From positions 62,001 through 126,000 of the forward strand of contig JAICXJ010000004.1 of assembly GCA_025980465.1 (NCBI GenBank): a stretch of 64,000 nucleotides of DNA, read 5' to 3'. Position 1 is the first letter of the stretch, and each line of letters begins with the position of its first letter. This document shows, in pieces, positions 41,874 through 51,557 of the stretch. The notes below the pieces were generated by a model. It searched no databases. It worked only from the letters and a program-made list of their open reading frames with translations, and was not told where the DNA came from. A program made the position numbers and the translations under genes. The stretch comes from Frankiales bacterium (GTDB lineage Bacteria > Actinomycetota > Actinomycetes > JAFAQI01).

Positions 41874-42401
41874 ATGGCTGACTTCCTATCGGACGTGACG
41901 ACGCTGCGCGAGCAGGCACGCAAGGAGATCGAGAAGGGTCCGGTGACCTCGGCGTACCGGGCCGACGTCGACCGGGTCCTCGAGGTGCTCAACGTGGCGC
42001 TCGCGACCGAGACGGTGTGCACGCTGCGCTACCGCCAGCACCACTTTGCAGCAAAGGGGCTCGACGCCGAGCCGGTCGCGGCCGAGTTCCTGGTTCACGC
42101 GAACGAGGAACAGGACCATGCCGACCGGCTCGCCACCCGGATCGGCCAGCTCGGCGGCACACCCGACCTGAACCCCGACACCCTCACTGCCCGGTCGCAC
42201 TCGCAGTACGAGACCTCGTCGAGCCTCGAGGAGATGATCAAGGAGAACCTCGTCGCGGAGCGCATCGCGATCGCGTCGTACACCGAGATCATCGGTTGGC
42301 TCGGCGACGGCGATCCGACCACCCGTCGGCTGTTCGAGGACATCCTCTCGGTGGAGGAGGAGCACGCCGACGACCTGGTGAACTTCCTCGACAAGATGTA
42401 G
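41874..42401 (+). CDS. Ferritin-like/bacterioferritin-type protein
   Basis: The 175-residue product is a four-helix protein with the di-iron ligand pattern of ferritin-like proteins: E in ATETVC, E-x-x-H in NEEQDHAD, E in ENLVAERIA and E-x-x-H in VEEEHAD. It probably stores or oxidises iron; a role in oxidative-stress protection is an inference. I start at the ATG at 41874, because upstream sequence is the divergent gene. Its closest relatives are annotated as ferritin-like domain or bacterioferritin proteins. Confidence 0.85.
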   Translation: MADFLSDVTTLREQARKEIEKGPVTSAYRADVDRVLEVLNVALATETVCTLRYRQHHFAAKGLDAEPVAAEFLVHANEEQDHADRLATRIGQLGGTPDLNPDTLTARSHSQYETSSSLEEMIKENLVAERIAIASYTEIIGWLGDGDPTTRRLFEDILSVEEEHADDLVNFLDKM

Positions 42402-42433
42402 TGGCGCGACGGCAGGTAGTTGCCTTCTGCACA

Positions 42434-42448
42434 TAACGTAGCGATGTG
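42434..42448 (+). promoter_or_regulatory. Leaderless-type promoter of the DHA2-type exporter gene
   Basis: TAACGT (42434-42439) fits TANNNT and is exactly 6 nt before the GTG at 42446. No ribosome site is visible upstream. Confidence 0.45.
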
Positions 42449-44155
42449 ACTGCCGGCCACGATCGCTACAAGTGGGCGGCGTTGTCGGTCTGCACCCTCG
42501 GCGTGCTCATGGCGACGATCGACGGGTCGATCACCCTGATCTCGCTGCCTGACATCTTCCGTGGCATCGGCATTGACCCGCTGCAGCCCGGCAACACCTT
42601 CTATCTGCTCTGGATGATCCTCGGCTTTCTGGTCGTGACGAGCGTCCTGGTGGTCAGCCTCGGCCGGATCGGGGACATGTACGGCCGGGTCCGGATCTAC
42701 AACCTCGGCTTCGCCGTCTTCACGTTCTTCTCGCTGCTGCTCACCATCACCTGGCAGCACGGGCACGCTGCCGGGCTGTTCCTGATCATCATGCGGCTCT
42801 TCCAAGGGATCGGCGCCGCGATGCTGATGGCCAACTCGGCCGCGATCCTCACCGACGCCTTCCCGATCAACCAACGCGGGACGGCGCTGGGAATCAACCA
42901 GGCCGCGGCCTTCAGCGGGACGTTTCTGGGGCTGGTACTCGGCGGCGTGCTCGCGCCGATCAACTGGCGGCTGATCTTCCTGGTGTCGGTGCCGGTCGGG
43001 CTGTTCGGAACGGTCTGGGGCTATCTCAAGCTGCGCGAGCTCTCCGAGCATCACCGGGCCCGCCTCGACCTCTGGGGCAACCTCACCTTCGCCGCCGGCC
43101 TGATCCTGGTCATGATCGGCCTGACCTACGGAATCGAGCCGCACGGCTCGTCCAACATGGGATGGACCAGCCCGGCGGTCATCGCCGAACTCGGCGCCGG
43201 GATCGGGCTGCTCATCGCCTTCTGCTTCATCGAGACCCAGGTCGCCGAGCCGATGTTCCGGCTCCAGCTGTTCCGGATCCGGGCGTTCACCGCCGGCGTG
43301 CTGGCAAGCTTTCTGGCCGCCCTCGCCCGAGGTGGCCTGATGTTCACCTTGATCATCTGGTTGCAAGGGATCTGGCTGCCGCTGCACGGTGTGGACTTCG
43401 CGGACACTCCGTTGAAGGCGGGCCTGGCGATGCTGCCGCTGACCCTGGGGTTCCTGATCGCCGGACCGGCCTCGGGAATCCTGTCCGACCGATTCGGCGC
43501 CCGGCCCTTCGCGACCGGCGGCATGCTGGGGACGGCGGTGTGCTTCGTCGCCCTCGAGCTGACGCCGATCAACTTCAGCTATCCGTATTTCGCCGGGTTG
43601 CTCTTCGTGACCGGTCTGACGATGGCGTCGTTCGGGTCGCCGAACCGCGCCGCCGTCATGAACTCACTGCCCGCCAGACATCGCGGCGCGGGCTCCGGGA
43701 TGAACACGACGTTTCAGAACTCGGCCCAGGTGCTGTCGATCGGCCTGTTCTTCACGCTGATGATCGTCGGGCTGTCCAGCCAGCTGCCGGCGAGTCTCAG
43801 CCATGGGCTAACGGCCCACGGCGTACCGGGGCCGGTGGCCCAGCGGGTCTCGCACCTGCCGCCGGTGTCGACGCTGTTCGCGGCGTTCCTCGGCTACAAC
43901 CCGGTGCAGCACCTGGTCGGGCCGCAGGTATTGGGTCACGTCTCGGCGGCGCAACGGGCCGCGCTGACCGACCGCAGCTTCTTCCCCGCACTCATCAGCG
44001 CCCCGTTTCGCGCCGGGCTGCGCACTGCGCTGGACTTCGCGATCGGCATGAGCGTCGTCGGGGCCGCCATGTCGTGGGTGAGGGGCGGCAAGTACCACTA
44101 CAGCGAGTCCGGCGAGGTGGTGCCGGAAACGGACCCGCAGGCGGTCAGCGCCTAG
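42446..44155 (+). CDS. MFS exporter, DHA2 (EmrB/QacA) family
   Basis: The 569-residue product has about 14 predicted spans and family motifs: TIDGSITLISLPDIF in span 1, the loop GRIGDMYGRVRIYNLG (motif A) and the span 5 block GTFLGLVLGGVLAP (motif C type). It probably pumps drugs or metabolites out using the proton gradient; the substrate cannot be told. The C-terminus is a short cytoplasmic tail. It lies between the ferritin-like gene and the convergent ABC-2 permease gene, whose stop is 6 bp away. Confidence 0.9.
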   Translation: MTAGHDRYKWAALSVCTLGVLMATIDGSITLISLPDIFRGIGIDPLQPGNTFYLLWMILGFLVVTSVLVVSLGRIGDMYGRVRIYNLGFAVFTFFSLLLTITWQHGHAAGLFLIIMRLFQGIGAAMLMANSAAILTDAFPINQRGTALGINQAAAFSGTFLGLVLGGVLAPINWRLIFLVSVPVGLFGTVWGYLKLRELSEHHRARLDLWGNLTFAAGLILVMIGLTYGIEPHGSSNMGWTSPAVIAELGAGIGLLIAFCFIETQVAEPMFRLQLFRIRAFTAGVLASFLAALARGGLMFTLIIWLQGIWLPLHGVDFADTPLKAGLAMLPLTLGFLIAGPASGILSDRFGARPFATGGMLGTAVCFVALELTPINFSYPYFAGLLFVTGLTMASFGSPNRAAVMNSLPARHRGAGSGMNTTFQNSAQVLSIGLFFTLMIVGLSSQLPASLSHGLTAHGVPGPVAQRVSHLPPVSTLFAAFLGYNPVQHLVGPQVLGHVSAAQRAALTDRSFFPALISAPFRAGLRTALDFAIGMSVVGAAMSWVRGGKYHYSESGEVVPETDPQAVSA

Positions 44156-44161
44156 GAGCAG

Positions 44162-44926
44162 CTAGTCCCAGCGGAAGAATCGGGCGGCTGTCGTCCCGCC
44201 GACCACGGTCCACACCGCGAGAGTCAGCCAGTCGCGGCCAGGTGCCGCCGCACCGTGTGCCAAGACGGTGCGAAGGCCGTCCGAGAGGGCGCTGATCGGC
44301 AGGTACTGAAGGACATCGCGAACGCCACCCGAGAAGTCACTGAGCGGGAACGCGACCCCGCCGAGCACGAGCAGTACGAGGTAGACCAGGTTGGCGGCGG
44401 CCAGCGTCGCTTCCGCCCGCAGCGTGCCCGCCATCAGCAGGCCGAAGGTGCTAAAAGCCGCGGTTCCCACAAGCAGCAGGCCGACCACCGCAGCCACGGA
44501 GCCGTGCGGGCTCCACCCCAGCGCCCAGGCGACCAGCAGCAACAGGCCGACCTGGAGCAGCTCCACCGCGATGACCGCCGATGTCTTCGCCGCGAGCAGC
44601 CCGGGCCGGGTCAGCGGCGTCGTACCGAGACGGCGCAGAACGCCGTTGCGGCGTTCGAAGCCGGTGCCGATCGCCTGGCCGGTGAACGCCGTCGACATCA
44701 CCGCGAGAGCGAGTACGCCGGGGAGCAGGAAGTCGATGCGCGGCTTCGGCAGGTCCGCGATCGGTGCCGTGGCAAACAGGACCAGCAGAACCGTCGGGAT
44801 GACGATCGTGAGGAGCAGTTGCTCGCCATTTCGCAGCACAAGCTTCAGCTCCATCAGCGCCTGGGCGCGGAAGGTTCGTAGCGCGGGTGCTGCGCCGGGC
44901 GCCGGGGAGAGGTCGAGCGCGATCAC
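44162..44926 (-). CDS. ABC-2 type transporter permease
   Basis: The 254-residue product (GTG start at 44926, overlapping the stop of the ATPase gene) begins with a short polar segment and has about six predicted spans, with the ABC-2 block RRNGVLRRLGTTPLTRPGLLAAK between them. It forms an exporter with the ATPase upstream. The open frame before 44926 belongs to the ATPase region. A similar ABC pair upstream of sufR occurs in other Actinobacteria; its substrate is unknown. Confidence 0.88.
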   Translation of the reverse strand: MIALDLSPAPGAAPALRTFRAQALMELKLVLRNGEQLLLTIVIPTVLLVLFATAPIADLPKPRIDFLLPGVLALAVMSTAFTGQAIGTGFERRNGVLRRLGTTPLTRPGLLAAKTSAVIAVELLQVGLLLLVAWALGWSPHGSVAAVVGLLLVGTAAFSTFGLLMAGTLRAEATLAAANLVYLVLLVLGGVAFPLSDFSGGVRDVLQYLPISALSDGLRTVLAHGAAAPGRDWLTLAVWTVVGGTTAARFFRWD

Positions 44927-45852
44927 GGGCTTCCCTCTGCCGAGGTGAGATCGAGGAAGACCGACTCGAGGGAGCGGGACGCGGTGGTCAGGTTGTCGGC
45001 CATCACGCCGTGCTGTGCGCACCAGGCGGTCACGGCGGCGATCACCTCTGGATCGACTCGAGGCCCGACGGCGTAATGGCCGGGCGCAGTCTCGTTCGCG
45101 GTGGCGTCATTGGGAAGGGCAGCGGTGAGGGCGGCGACATCGAGGCCGGGCGGCGCCGTGAAGTGCAGCTCCGGCGTGGTGCCCCGCGTCAGGTCCGCGG
45201 GGGAGCCGGTGGCCAGGACCCGGCCACCGTCGAGGATCACCACAGCGTCGGCGAGCTGCTCGGCCTCATCGAGGGCGTGGGTGGTGAGGATGATCGCGAC
45301 ACCGGAGCTGCGCAGCTCGCGGATCAGGTCCCAGGCCGTCCGGCGGGCGTGCACGTCGAGCCCGGCGGTCGGCTCATCGAGAAACACCAGCTCCGGACGA
45401 CCCACCAACGCGAGGGCGAGCGATACCCGCTGCTGCTCGCCGCCCGACAGCCGCCGCCACGGCGTGGCCGCGACCGAGGTGAGGTCGAGACGCTCGAGGA
45501 GCGCCGCGGGCGCCAGGGGGTGGGCGTACTGCGCGGCGAACAGCTCCATCACTTCCCGGACCCGCGCCGAGGGATAGATGCCGCTGGCGCTGGAGCCGCC
45601 GGCCTGCGGCATGACCCCGACCCGCTGCACCAGCTCCTGGTGAGCTGCGACCGGGTCGCGATCGAGCACCCGGACGGTGCCGGAGTCACGCCGTCGCAGG
45701 CCGCAGCAGATCTCGACCGTGGTGGTCTTGCCGGCGCCATTGCGGCCCAGCAGGGCGGTCACGGCGCGGCGCTCGGCGGTGAACGAAATGTCGGAAATGC
45801 CCGCTGTCGAGGTGTACCGCTTGGCGAGGCGTGAGACCTCGACCGCTGGCAC
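44923..45852 (-). CDS. ABC transporter ATP-binding protein
   Basis: The 309-residue ATPase has Walker A GRNGAGKTT, the signature LSGGEQQRVSLALAL, Walker B LVFLDEPTAGLD and the switch His in LTTHALDEAEQ, then a C-terminal domain of about 90 residues. It is the partner of the ABC-2 permease that overlaps its stop. The GTG start at 45852 is preceded by TAGACT and 6 nt, so its mRNA may be leaderless. It is divergent from sufR. Confidence 0.92.
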   Translation of the reverse strand: MPAVEVSRLAKRYTSTAGISDISFTAERRAVTALLGRNGAGKTTTVEICCGLRRRDSGTVRVLDRDPVAAHQELVQRVGVMPQAGGSSASGIYPSARVREVMELFAAQYAHPLAPAALLERLDLTSVAATPWRRLSGGEQQRVSLALALVGRPELVFLDEPTAGLDVHARRTAWDLIRELRSSGVAIILTTHALDEAEQLADAVVILDGGRVLATGSPADLTRGTTPELHFTAPPGLDVAALTAALPNDATANETAPGHYAVGPRVDPEVIAAVTAWCAQHGVMADNLTTASRSLESVFLDLTSAEGSP

Positions 45853-45864
45853 GCGGTGAGTCTA
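45850..45864 (-). promoter_or_regulatory. Leaderless-type promoter of the ABC ATPase gene
   Basis: On the minus strand TAGACT (45859-45864) is followed by exactly 6 nt and the GTG start at 45852. It shares the 105-bp spacer with the divergent sufR promoter. Confidence 0.55.
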
Positions 45865-45924
45865 GAAGTGCGCTGAGCTCGGTACCTCGGGGCGGATTGG
45901 ATTGGCTCCGGTAGGCGCGAGTGG

Positions 45925-45951
45925 ATTACTGGCGGCCAATTACGCAATAAT
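45925..45951 (+). promoter_or_regulatory. Candidate SufR operator at the sufR promoter
   Basis: ATTACTG (45925-45931) and CAATAAT (45945-45951) form an inverted repeat with one mismatch and a 13-nt spacer. The right arm contains AATAAT (45946-45951), a -10-like hexamer placed 6 nt before the sufR GTG. A repressor bound here would block the promoter. ATTGG and CCAAT arms nearby form a second, looser repeat. Autoregulation is inferred from the family. Confidence 0.45.
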
Positions 45952-45957
45952 GGCGTT

Positions 45958-46683
45958 GTGAAAACCATGGGTCACGCTCAGCTGCAGCGCCTCGATGCCG
46001 CTGACCAGCGCACCCGTGATCGGGTGGTGCGGCTCCTGCTGGAGCTCGGGCCTTCCACCGCGACCGAGCTCGCCGACCGGCTCGGGCTCACCACGGCGGC
46101 GATCCGCAGGCACCTGGACGCCGCGCTCGCCGACGGTCTGATCGTCGCTCGGGAAGAGCGCCGCCACGGCCCGCGGGGGCGGGGGCGGCCGGCCAAGCGC
46201 TTCTCGCTGTCCGATGCCGGTCATGCGACCGGCCCGACGTCGTACGACGACGTGGCCGTCGACGCGCTGCGCTACCTGCGGGAAACGGCGGGAGACGCCG
46301 CCGTTGAGGACTTCGCTCGTCGCCGGATGGCGGAGTGGGAAGCGCGGTACGCCGAACGGATCGCGTCGTTGCCGCTCGACGAGCGACCGGCGGCATTGGC
46401 GGCCGCGCTCGCCGACGACGGGTACGCGTCGACCGTGCATGACACGACGCTCGGCGTACAGGTGTGCCAGCACCACTGCCCGGTCCAGCACGTGGCCGAG
46501 GAGTTTCCAGTTCTGTGCGAGGTAGAAACCGAAGCGATCGGCCGGCTCGTCGGGCGTCATGTCCAGCGACTCGCGACCATCGCGCGCGGGGATGGCGTGT
46601 GCACCACGCACATTCCACTGACTGACATCACTGCTCGACCTGTTCCAGTTGCACCGACAACGTCCGGAAGGACTTCTTCGTGA
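45958..46683 (+). CDS. sufR: SufR-type Fe-S sensing transcriptional repressor
   Basis: SufR represses the suf operon when its [4Fe-4S] cluster is intact. The 241-residue product has a winged HTH (about 20-85, with [20 protein letters not shown]) and four candidate cluster ligands, C170, C174, C187 and C215. The GTG start at 45958 has AATAAT 6 nt upstream; the ATG at 45967 is an alternative. The stop overlaps the sufB GTG, so sufR is the first gene of the operon. The last 20 residues are Pro/Thr-rich. Confidence 0.9.
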   Translation: MKTMGHAQLQRLDAADQRTRDRVVRLLLELGPSTATELADRLGLTTAAIRRHLDAALADGLIVAREERRHGPRGRGRPAKRFSLSDAGHATGPTSYDDVAVDALRYLRETAGDAAVEDFARRRMAEWEARYAERIASLPLDERPAALAAALADDGYASTVHDTTLGVQVCQHHCPVQHVAEEFPVLCEVETEAIGRLVGRHVQRLATIARGDGVCTTHIPLTDITARPVPVAPTTSGRTSS

Positions 46684-48092
46684 CCGAAATCGCTCGCCCA
46701 GAGCTAGAGGGTCTTGGCCGATACAAGTTCGGCTGGGCCGACTCCGACATCGCCGGCGCCGCGGCGAAACGCGGGCTGTCGGAGGCGGTGGTTCGGGAGA
46801 TCTCGGGGCTGAAGAACGAGCCGGAGTGGATGCTCGAGATGCGTCTGAAGGGGCTGCGGCTGTTCGAGAAGAAGCCGATGCCGCATTGGGGCGCGGACCT
46901 GTCAGGCATTCACTTCGACAACATCAAGTACTTCGTCCGGTCGACGGAGAAGCAGGCGGCGACCTGGGACGAGCTCCCCGAGGACATCAAGAACACCTAC
47001 GACAAGCTCGGCATCCCCGAGGCCGAGAAGCAACGCCTCATCGCGGGGGTCGCGGCTCAGTACGAGTCGGAGGTCGTCTACCACCAGATTCGCGAGGATC
47101 TGGAAAAGCAGGGGGTTCTGTTCCTCGATACCGATACGGCCTTGCGCGAGCACGAGGACCTCTTCCGCGAGTACTTTGCCTCCGCGATTCCGGCCGGTGA
47201 CAACAAGTTCTCCGCGCTCAACACCGCGGTGTGGTCGGGCGGAAGCTTCGTCTACGTACCGAAGGGCGTCCACGTCGACATCCCGTTGCAGGCGTACTTC
47301 CGGATCAACACCGAGAACATGGGCCAGTTCGAGCGGACGCTGATCATTGCCGACGAGGGCTCGTACGTGCACTACACCGAGGGCTGCACAGCTCCTGTCT
47401 ACTCGTCGGACTCGCTTCACTCAGCGGTCGTCGAGATCATCGTGAAGAAGGACGCCCGCGTCCGGTACACCACGATTCAGAACTGGTCGAACAACGTCTA
47501 CAACTTGGTGACCAAGCGCGCGATCGCGCACGAAGGCGCGGTCATGGAATGGACCGATGCCAACATCGGGTCGAAGGTCACCATGAAGTATCCGGCGGTC
47601 TGGCTGGTCGGTGAGCATGCCAAGGGCGAGACGCTTTCGCTCGCCTTCGCGGCCGACGGTCAGCACACCGACTCCGGCGCGAAGATGGTGCACGCCGCGC
47701 CGAACACCTCCAGCAACATCGTGAGCAAATCGGTGGCGCAGGGCGGCGGTCGTACGTCGTACCGCGGTCTGGTGCAGATCAACAAGGGGTCGCACCACTC
47801 GAAGTCAACGGTCAAATGCGACGCGCTGCTGATCGACAGCATCAGCCGTTCGGACACCTATCCGTACGTCGACGTCCGCGAGGACGACGTGCAGATGGGT
47901 CACGAGGCGACGGTCAGCAAGGTCAACGCCGACCAGCTGTTCTACCTGATGAGCCGCGGCATGACCGAGGACGAGGCGATGGCGATGATCGTGCGCGGCT
48001 TCGTCGAGCCGATTGCCCGCGAACTTCCGATGGAGTACGCGCTGGAGCTCAACCGCCTGATCGAGCTGCAAATGGAAGGTGCCGTCGGCTAA
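46680..48092 (+). CDS. sufB: Fe-S cluster assembly scaffold SufB
   Basis: SufB, with SufC and SufD, forms the scaffold on which Fe-S clusters are built. The 470-residue product starts [18 protein letters not shown] and has the beta-helix core with [19 protein letters not shown] (Cys in the conserved EGC), and the C-terminal [20 protein letters not shown] block shared with SufD. No intein is present, unlike some mycobacterial SufB. The GTG overlaps the sufR stop; its TAA overlaps the sufD ATG. Confidence 0.96.
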   Translation: MTEIARPELEGLGRYKFGWADSDIAGAAAKRGLSEAVVREISGLKNEPEWMLEMRLKGLRLFEKKPMPHWGADLSGIHFDNIKYFVRSTEKQAATWDELPEDIKNTYDKLGIPEAEKQRLIAGVAAQYESEVVYHQIREDLEKQGVLFLDTDTALREHEDLFREYFASAIPAGDNKFSALNTAVWSGGSFVYVPKGVHVDIPLQAYFRINTENMGQFERTLIIADEGSYVHYTEGCTAPVYSSDSLHSAVVEIIVKKDARVRYTTIQNWSNNVYNLVTKRAIAHEGAVMEWTDANIGSKVTMKYPAVWLVGEHAKGETLSLAFAADGQHTDSGAKMVHAAPNTSSNIVSKSVAQGGGRTSYRGLVQINKGSHHSKSTVKCDALLIDSISRSDTYPYVDVREDDVQMGHEATVSKVNADQLFYLMSRGMTEDEAMAMIVRGFVEPIARELPMEYALELNRLIELQMEGAVG

Positions 48093-49258
48093 TGGCTCGC
48101 AAAGGCAACGTGGAGGCAGCACCGCTGATCTCCGCGGCGCAGCGTGTGACCTCCTACGAGGTCACCGACTTCCCGCCGCCCAGCGGCCGCGAGGAGGAGT
48201 GGCGGTTCACGCCATTCCGCCGGCTGCGGGGCATCCTCGAGGCGGGCCCGAGCACATCGCGGCTGAAGTGCACGACCGAGCTCCCGGACGGCGCGGAGCT
48301 GCTGGAGCTCGCCGCCGACGATGCCCTGCGCACCGCTGCGCCGGCTCCGGCTGATCGCGCGGCCGCACTCGCGTACCGGTTTGCCGACGGCGCGACCGCG
48401 GTGACGATCGCAGCCAACACCGAGCTGGCCGAGCCGGTCGTAATCGAGCGCAAAGGAAGTGGCACGGCCGAGCCGACCTGGGCTCACCTCGTCATCGAGG
48501 TCGGCGCGAATTCCAGCGCGACGGTAGTCGTCGATCACACCGGCAGCGCGACATTCAGTGGGCTGGTCTCCGTCATCGTGGGCGACGGCGCCCGGCTGAC
48601 GCTGGTGAGCTTGCAGGACTGGGACGACGACACCGTGCACCTCGAGCACCATGCGGCGTGCGTCGGCCGAGACGCGACGTACAAGTCCGCGGTCGTCACC
48701 CTCGGCGGTGACCTGGTGCGGCTCACACCGACCGTCCGCTTCAGCGGTCCGGGCGGCAGTGCGGAGATGCTCGGCCTGTATTTCGCCGACGCCGGCCAGC
48801 ACCTCGAGCACCGGCTGTTCATCGACCACGACCAGCCCGACTGCCGCAGTCGAGTGGCGTACAAGGGTGCGTCCAACGGCGACGGCGCCCACTCGGTCTG
48901 GATCGGCGACGTGTTGATCCGTGCCAACGCGACCGGCACCGACACCTACGAGGAGAACCGCAACCTCCTCCTCGGCGACCGGGCTCGCGCCGACTCGGTG
49001 CCGAACCTCGAGATCGAGACGGGTGAGGTGATCGGTGCGGGCCACGCCAGCACGACCGGTCGGTTCGACGACGAGCAGCTGTTCTACCTGATGACCCGCG
49101 GCATCAGCGAGGACGAAGCGCGCCGTCTGGTCATCCGTGGCTTCTTCGCCGACATCATCGAGCGGATCGGCGTCGCGGAGGTCCGTGACCGGCTGCTCGC
49201 TGCCATCGAGGCCGAGCTCGCCGACGGTTGGGCTCCGGGCGTGGCGGTCGAGGCATGA
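48092..49258 (+). CDS. sufD: Fe-S cluster assembly protein SufD
   Basis: SufD pairs with SufB and SufC2 in the scaffold complex. I start at the ATG at 48092, which overlaps the sufB stop (TAATG), giving 388 residues. The N-terminal REEEWRFTPFRRLRGIL block, the beta-helix core and the ending DDEQLFYLMTRGISEDEARRLVIRGFF are typical. The stop overlaps the ATG of the Rieske gene. Confidence 0.95.
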   Translation: MARKGNVEAAPLISAAQRVTSYEVTDFPPPSGREEEWRFTPFRRLRGILEAGPSTSRLKCTTELPDGAELLELAADDALRTAAPAPADRAAALAYRFADGATAVTIAANTELAEPVVIERKGSGTAEPTWAHLVIEVGANSSATVVVDHTGSATFSGLVSVIVGDGARLTLVSLQDWDDDTVHLEHHAACVGRDATYKSAVVTLGGDLVRLTPTVRFSGPGGSAEMLGLYFADAGQHLEHRLFIDHDQPDCRSRVAYKGASNGDGAHSVWIGDVLIRANATGTDTYEENRNLLLGDRARADSVPNLEIETGEVIGAGHASTTGRFDDEQLFYLMTRGISEDEARRLVIRGFFADIIERIGVAEVRDRLLAAIEAELADGWAPGVAVEA

Positions 49259-49569
49259 AGGGCTTCATCCGGGTCTGCTCGCTGGCCGACCTCGTTCAGG
49301 ACACCGCGATCGCGACCGAGATCGGTGGTACGCCGGTGTGCGTCGCGAAGTCGCAGGGCGAGATCTACGCGCTGCTCGACGAGTGTTCGCATGCCGAGGT
49401 CGCGCTGTCCGACGGCGAGATCGAGGGCGGCACCGTCGAGTGCTGGCTGCACGGCTCGCGCTTCGACCTCCGCACCGGCAAGCCCACCGGACCGCCAGCG
49501 ACCGAACCCGTTCCGACCTTCCCCGTACGCATCGACGGCGACGACGTACTCGTCGCTGTGAAGGAGTAG
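49255..49569 (+). CDS. Rieske-type [2Fe-2S] ferredoxin of the suf operon
   Basis: The 104-residue product is a small non-heme Rieske protein with cluster ligands C44-x-H46 and C63-x2-H66 (ECSHAE and CWLHG). It may supply electrons for cluster building. It starts at the ATG overlapping the sufD stop; an upstream frame would add nine residues from sufD. Its place between sufD and sufC is the actinobacterial arrangement. The stop is followed by the sufC start within 7 bp. Confidence 0.92.
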   Translation: MKGFIRVCSLADLVQDTAIATEIGGTPVCVAKSQGEIYALLDECSHAEVALSDGEIEGGTVECWLHGSRFDLRTGKPTGPPATEPVPTFPVRIDGDDVLVAVKE

Positions 49570-49575
49570 TTGACA

Positions 49576-50340
49576 GTGGCAACGCTTGAGATCAAGGACC
49601 TGCACGTCGCGGTGGCCGCCGACGGTGACACCGATGGCCTGCGCGAGATCCTCAGCGGCGTCGACCTCACCGTGAAGCAGGGTGAGACACACGCGATCAT
49701 GGGCCCGAACGGCTCCGGCAAGTCCACCCTGGCGTACTCCATCGCCGGTCACCCGAAGTACGTCGTGACTGGCGGCAGTGTCACCCTCGACGGCGCCGAC
49801 GTGCTGAAGATGACGGTCGACGAGCGCGCGCGGGTCGGACTCTTCCTCGCGATGCAGTACCCGGTCGAGGTCCCGGGCGTCAGCGTGTCCAACTTCCTGC
49901 GGACGGCTGTCACGGCGGTGACCGGCGAGCCCCCGAAACTACGGACCTGGGCCAAGGAGCTCAACGAGGCGTTCGTGCGTCTCGCGATCGACCCGTCGTT
50001 CAAGGAGCGGTCGGTCAACGAAGGCTTCTCCGGTGGTGAGAAGAAGCGCTTCGAGGTGCTGCAACTGGAGCTGCTGAAGCCGAAGATTGCGGTCCTCGAT
50101 GAGACCGACTCCGGCCTCGATGTCGACGCGCTACGGATCGTGTCTGCCGGAGTCAACCGGGTCCGCGACGCCGGCACCACCGGCACGCTGCTCATCACGC
50201 ACTACACGCGGATCCTCAACTACATCAAGCCCGACTACGTCCATGTCTTCATCGGCGGCCGGATCGTCGCCCAGGGCGGCCCGGAGCTCGCCGACACTCT
50301 CGAGGCCGAAGGCTACGAAAAGTTCACCGGGGCCGCATGA
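49576..50340 (+). CDS. sufC: Fe-S cluster assembly ATPase SufC
   Basis: SufC is the ABC-type ATPase of the SufBCD scaffold. From the GTG at 49576 the product has 254 residues, with Walker A GPNGSGKST (43-51), signature FSGGEKKRFEVLQLELL and Walker B IAVLDETDSGLD. AAGGAG lies 9 bases upstream of this GTG; the TTG at 49570 is closer but too near the site, and would add two residues. The stop overlaps the sufS ATG. Confidence 0.94.
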   Translation: MATLEIKDLHVAVAADGDTDGLREILSGVDLTVKQGETHAIMGPNGSGKSTLAYSIAGHPKYVVTGGSVTLDGADVLKMTVDERARVGLFLAMQYPVEVPGVSVSNFLRTAVTAVTGEPPKLRTWAKELNEAFVRLAIDPSFKERSVNEGFSGGEKKRFEVLQLELLKPKIAVLDETDSGLDVDALRIVSAGVNRVRDAGTTGTLLITHYTRILNYIKPDYVHVFIGGRIVAQGGPELADTLEAEGYEKFTGAA

Positions 50341-51557
50341 GCTACGACGTCAGCCTGGTCCGCAAGGACTTCCCGATCCTCGAACGGGAGGTCCGCCCCG
50401 GCGTGCCGCTGGTGTATCTCGACAGCGCCGCTACGTCGCAGAAGCCACTACGGGTCCTCGACGCGATGCGCGATTACAACGAGCGGCACAACGCAAACGT
50501 CCACCGCGGCATTCACACCCTGGCCGAGGAGGCAACCGCGCTCTACGAGGAGGCGCGGACGAAGGTGGCGAGTTTCGTCAATGCACCGGATCGCCGCGAG
50601 ATCGTCTTCACCAAGAACTCATCCGAGGCGCTCAACCTGCTCGCGTACGTCCTGCCGTTGGGCCCCGGCGATGAGGTCGTCATCACCGAGATGGAGCATC
50701 ACTCCAACATCGTGCCGTGGCAGCTCGCCTGCGCCCGCACCGGCGCAACCCTGAAGTGGATCGGTCTCACCGACGACGGGCGGCTCGACTACGCCGACCT
50801 CGACCGCGTGATCACCGACGAGACCAAGGTTGTTGCGTTCGTTCACCAGTCGAACCTGCTCGGCACGATCAACGACGTCGAGGCAGTAACCACCCGGGCT
50901 CACGCTGTCGGCGCGAAGGTCGTCCTTGACGGGTCGCAGTCGGTGCCTCATCTCCCCGTCGATGTCGCGGCGCTCGGCGTCGACGCGCTGGCTTTCACCG
51001 GTCACAAGATGTGCGGCCCGACCGGTATCGGGGTGCTCTGGGCACGACTCGAGCTGCTCGAGGAGCTGCCGCCGTTCCTCGGCGGTGGCGAGATGATCGA
51101 CATCGTCACGATGGAAGGCTCCACCTGGGCTCCGCCGCCGCACAAGTACGAGGCGGGGACGCCGCCGATTGCGCAGGCAGTCGGGCTCGGCGCCGCGGTC
51201 GACTACCTCAACGAGCTCGGCATGCCGGCAATCCACGAGCACGAGGCCGCGCTCACCTCCTACCTACTCGACGGCCTGGTCGCCGTACCGGGACTTCGGG
51301 TGATCGGACCGCGCACGACCGAGTCCCGCGGCGGTGCGGTGTCGTTCGTGATTGACGGAATCCATCCTCATGACGTCGGGCAGCTTCTCGACGAGTCCGG
51401 CGTTGCGGTACGAGTGGGACACCACTGTGCGAGACCGGCCTGCCTGCGCTACGGCATCCCGGCGACCTCGCGTGCCTCGCTGCATCTCTACAGCGACACC
51501 AACGACGTCGACGCGCTGATCGCCGGGCTCGATAAGGTCAGGAGCTTCTTCGGATGA
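50337..51557 (+). CDS. sufS: Cysteine desulfurase SufS
   Basis: SufS takes sulfur from cysteine with PLP and passes it to SufU. The 406-residue product has the PLP Lys K224 in FTGHKMCGPTG and the catalytic Cys C364 in VGHHCARPAC, with the short SufS-type loop. YLDSAATSQKP near the N-terminus is a family start. The ATG overlaps the sufC stop (ATGA), and its stop overlaps sufU. Confidence 0.96.
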   Translation: MSYDVSLVRKDFPILEREVRPGVPLVYLDSAATSQKPLRVLDAMRDYNERHNANVHRGIHTLAEEATALYEEARTKVASFVNAPDRREIVFTKNSSEALNLLAYVLPLGPGDEVVITEMEHHSNIVPWQLACARTGATLKWIGLTDDGRLDYADLDRVITDETKVVAFVHQSNLLGTINDVEAVTTRAHAVGAKVVLDGSQSVPHLPVDVAALGVDALAFTGHKMCGPTGIGVLWARLELLEELPPFLGGGEMIDIVTMEGSTWAPPPHKYEAGTPPIAQAVGLGAAVDYLNELGMPAIHEHEAALTSYLLDGLVAVPGLRVIGPRTTESRGGAVSFVIDGIHPHDVGQLLDESGVAVRVGHHCARPACLRYGIPATSRASLHLYSDTNDVDALIAGLDKVRSFFG

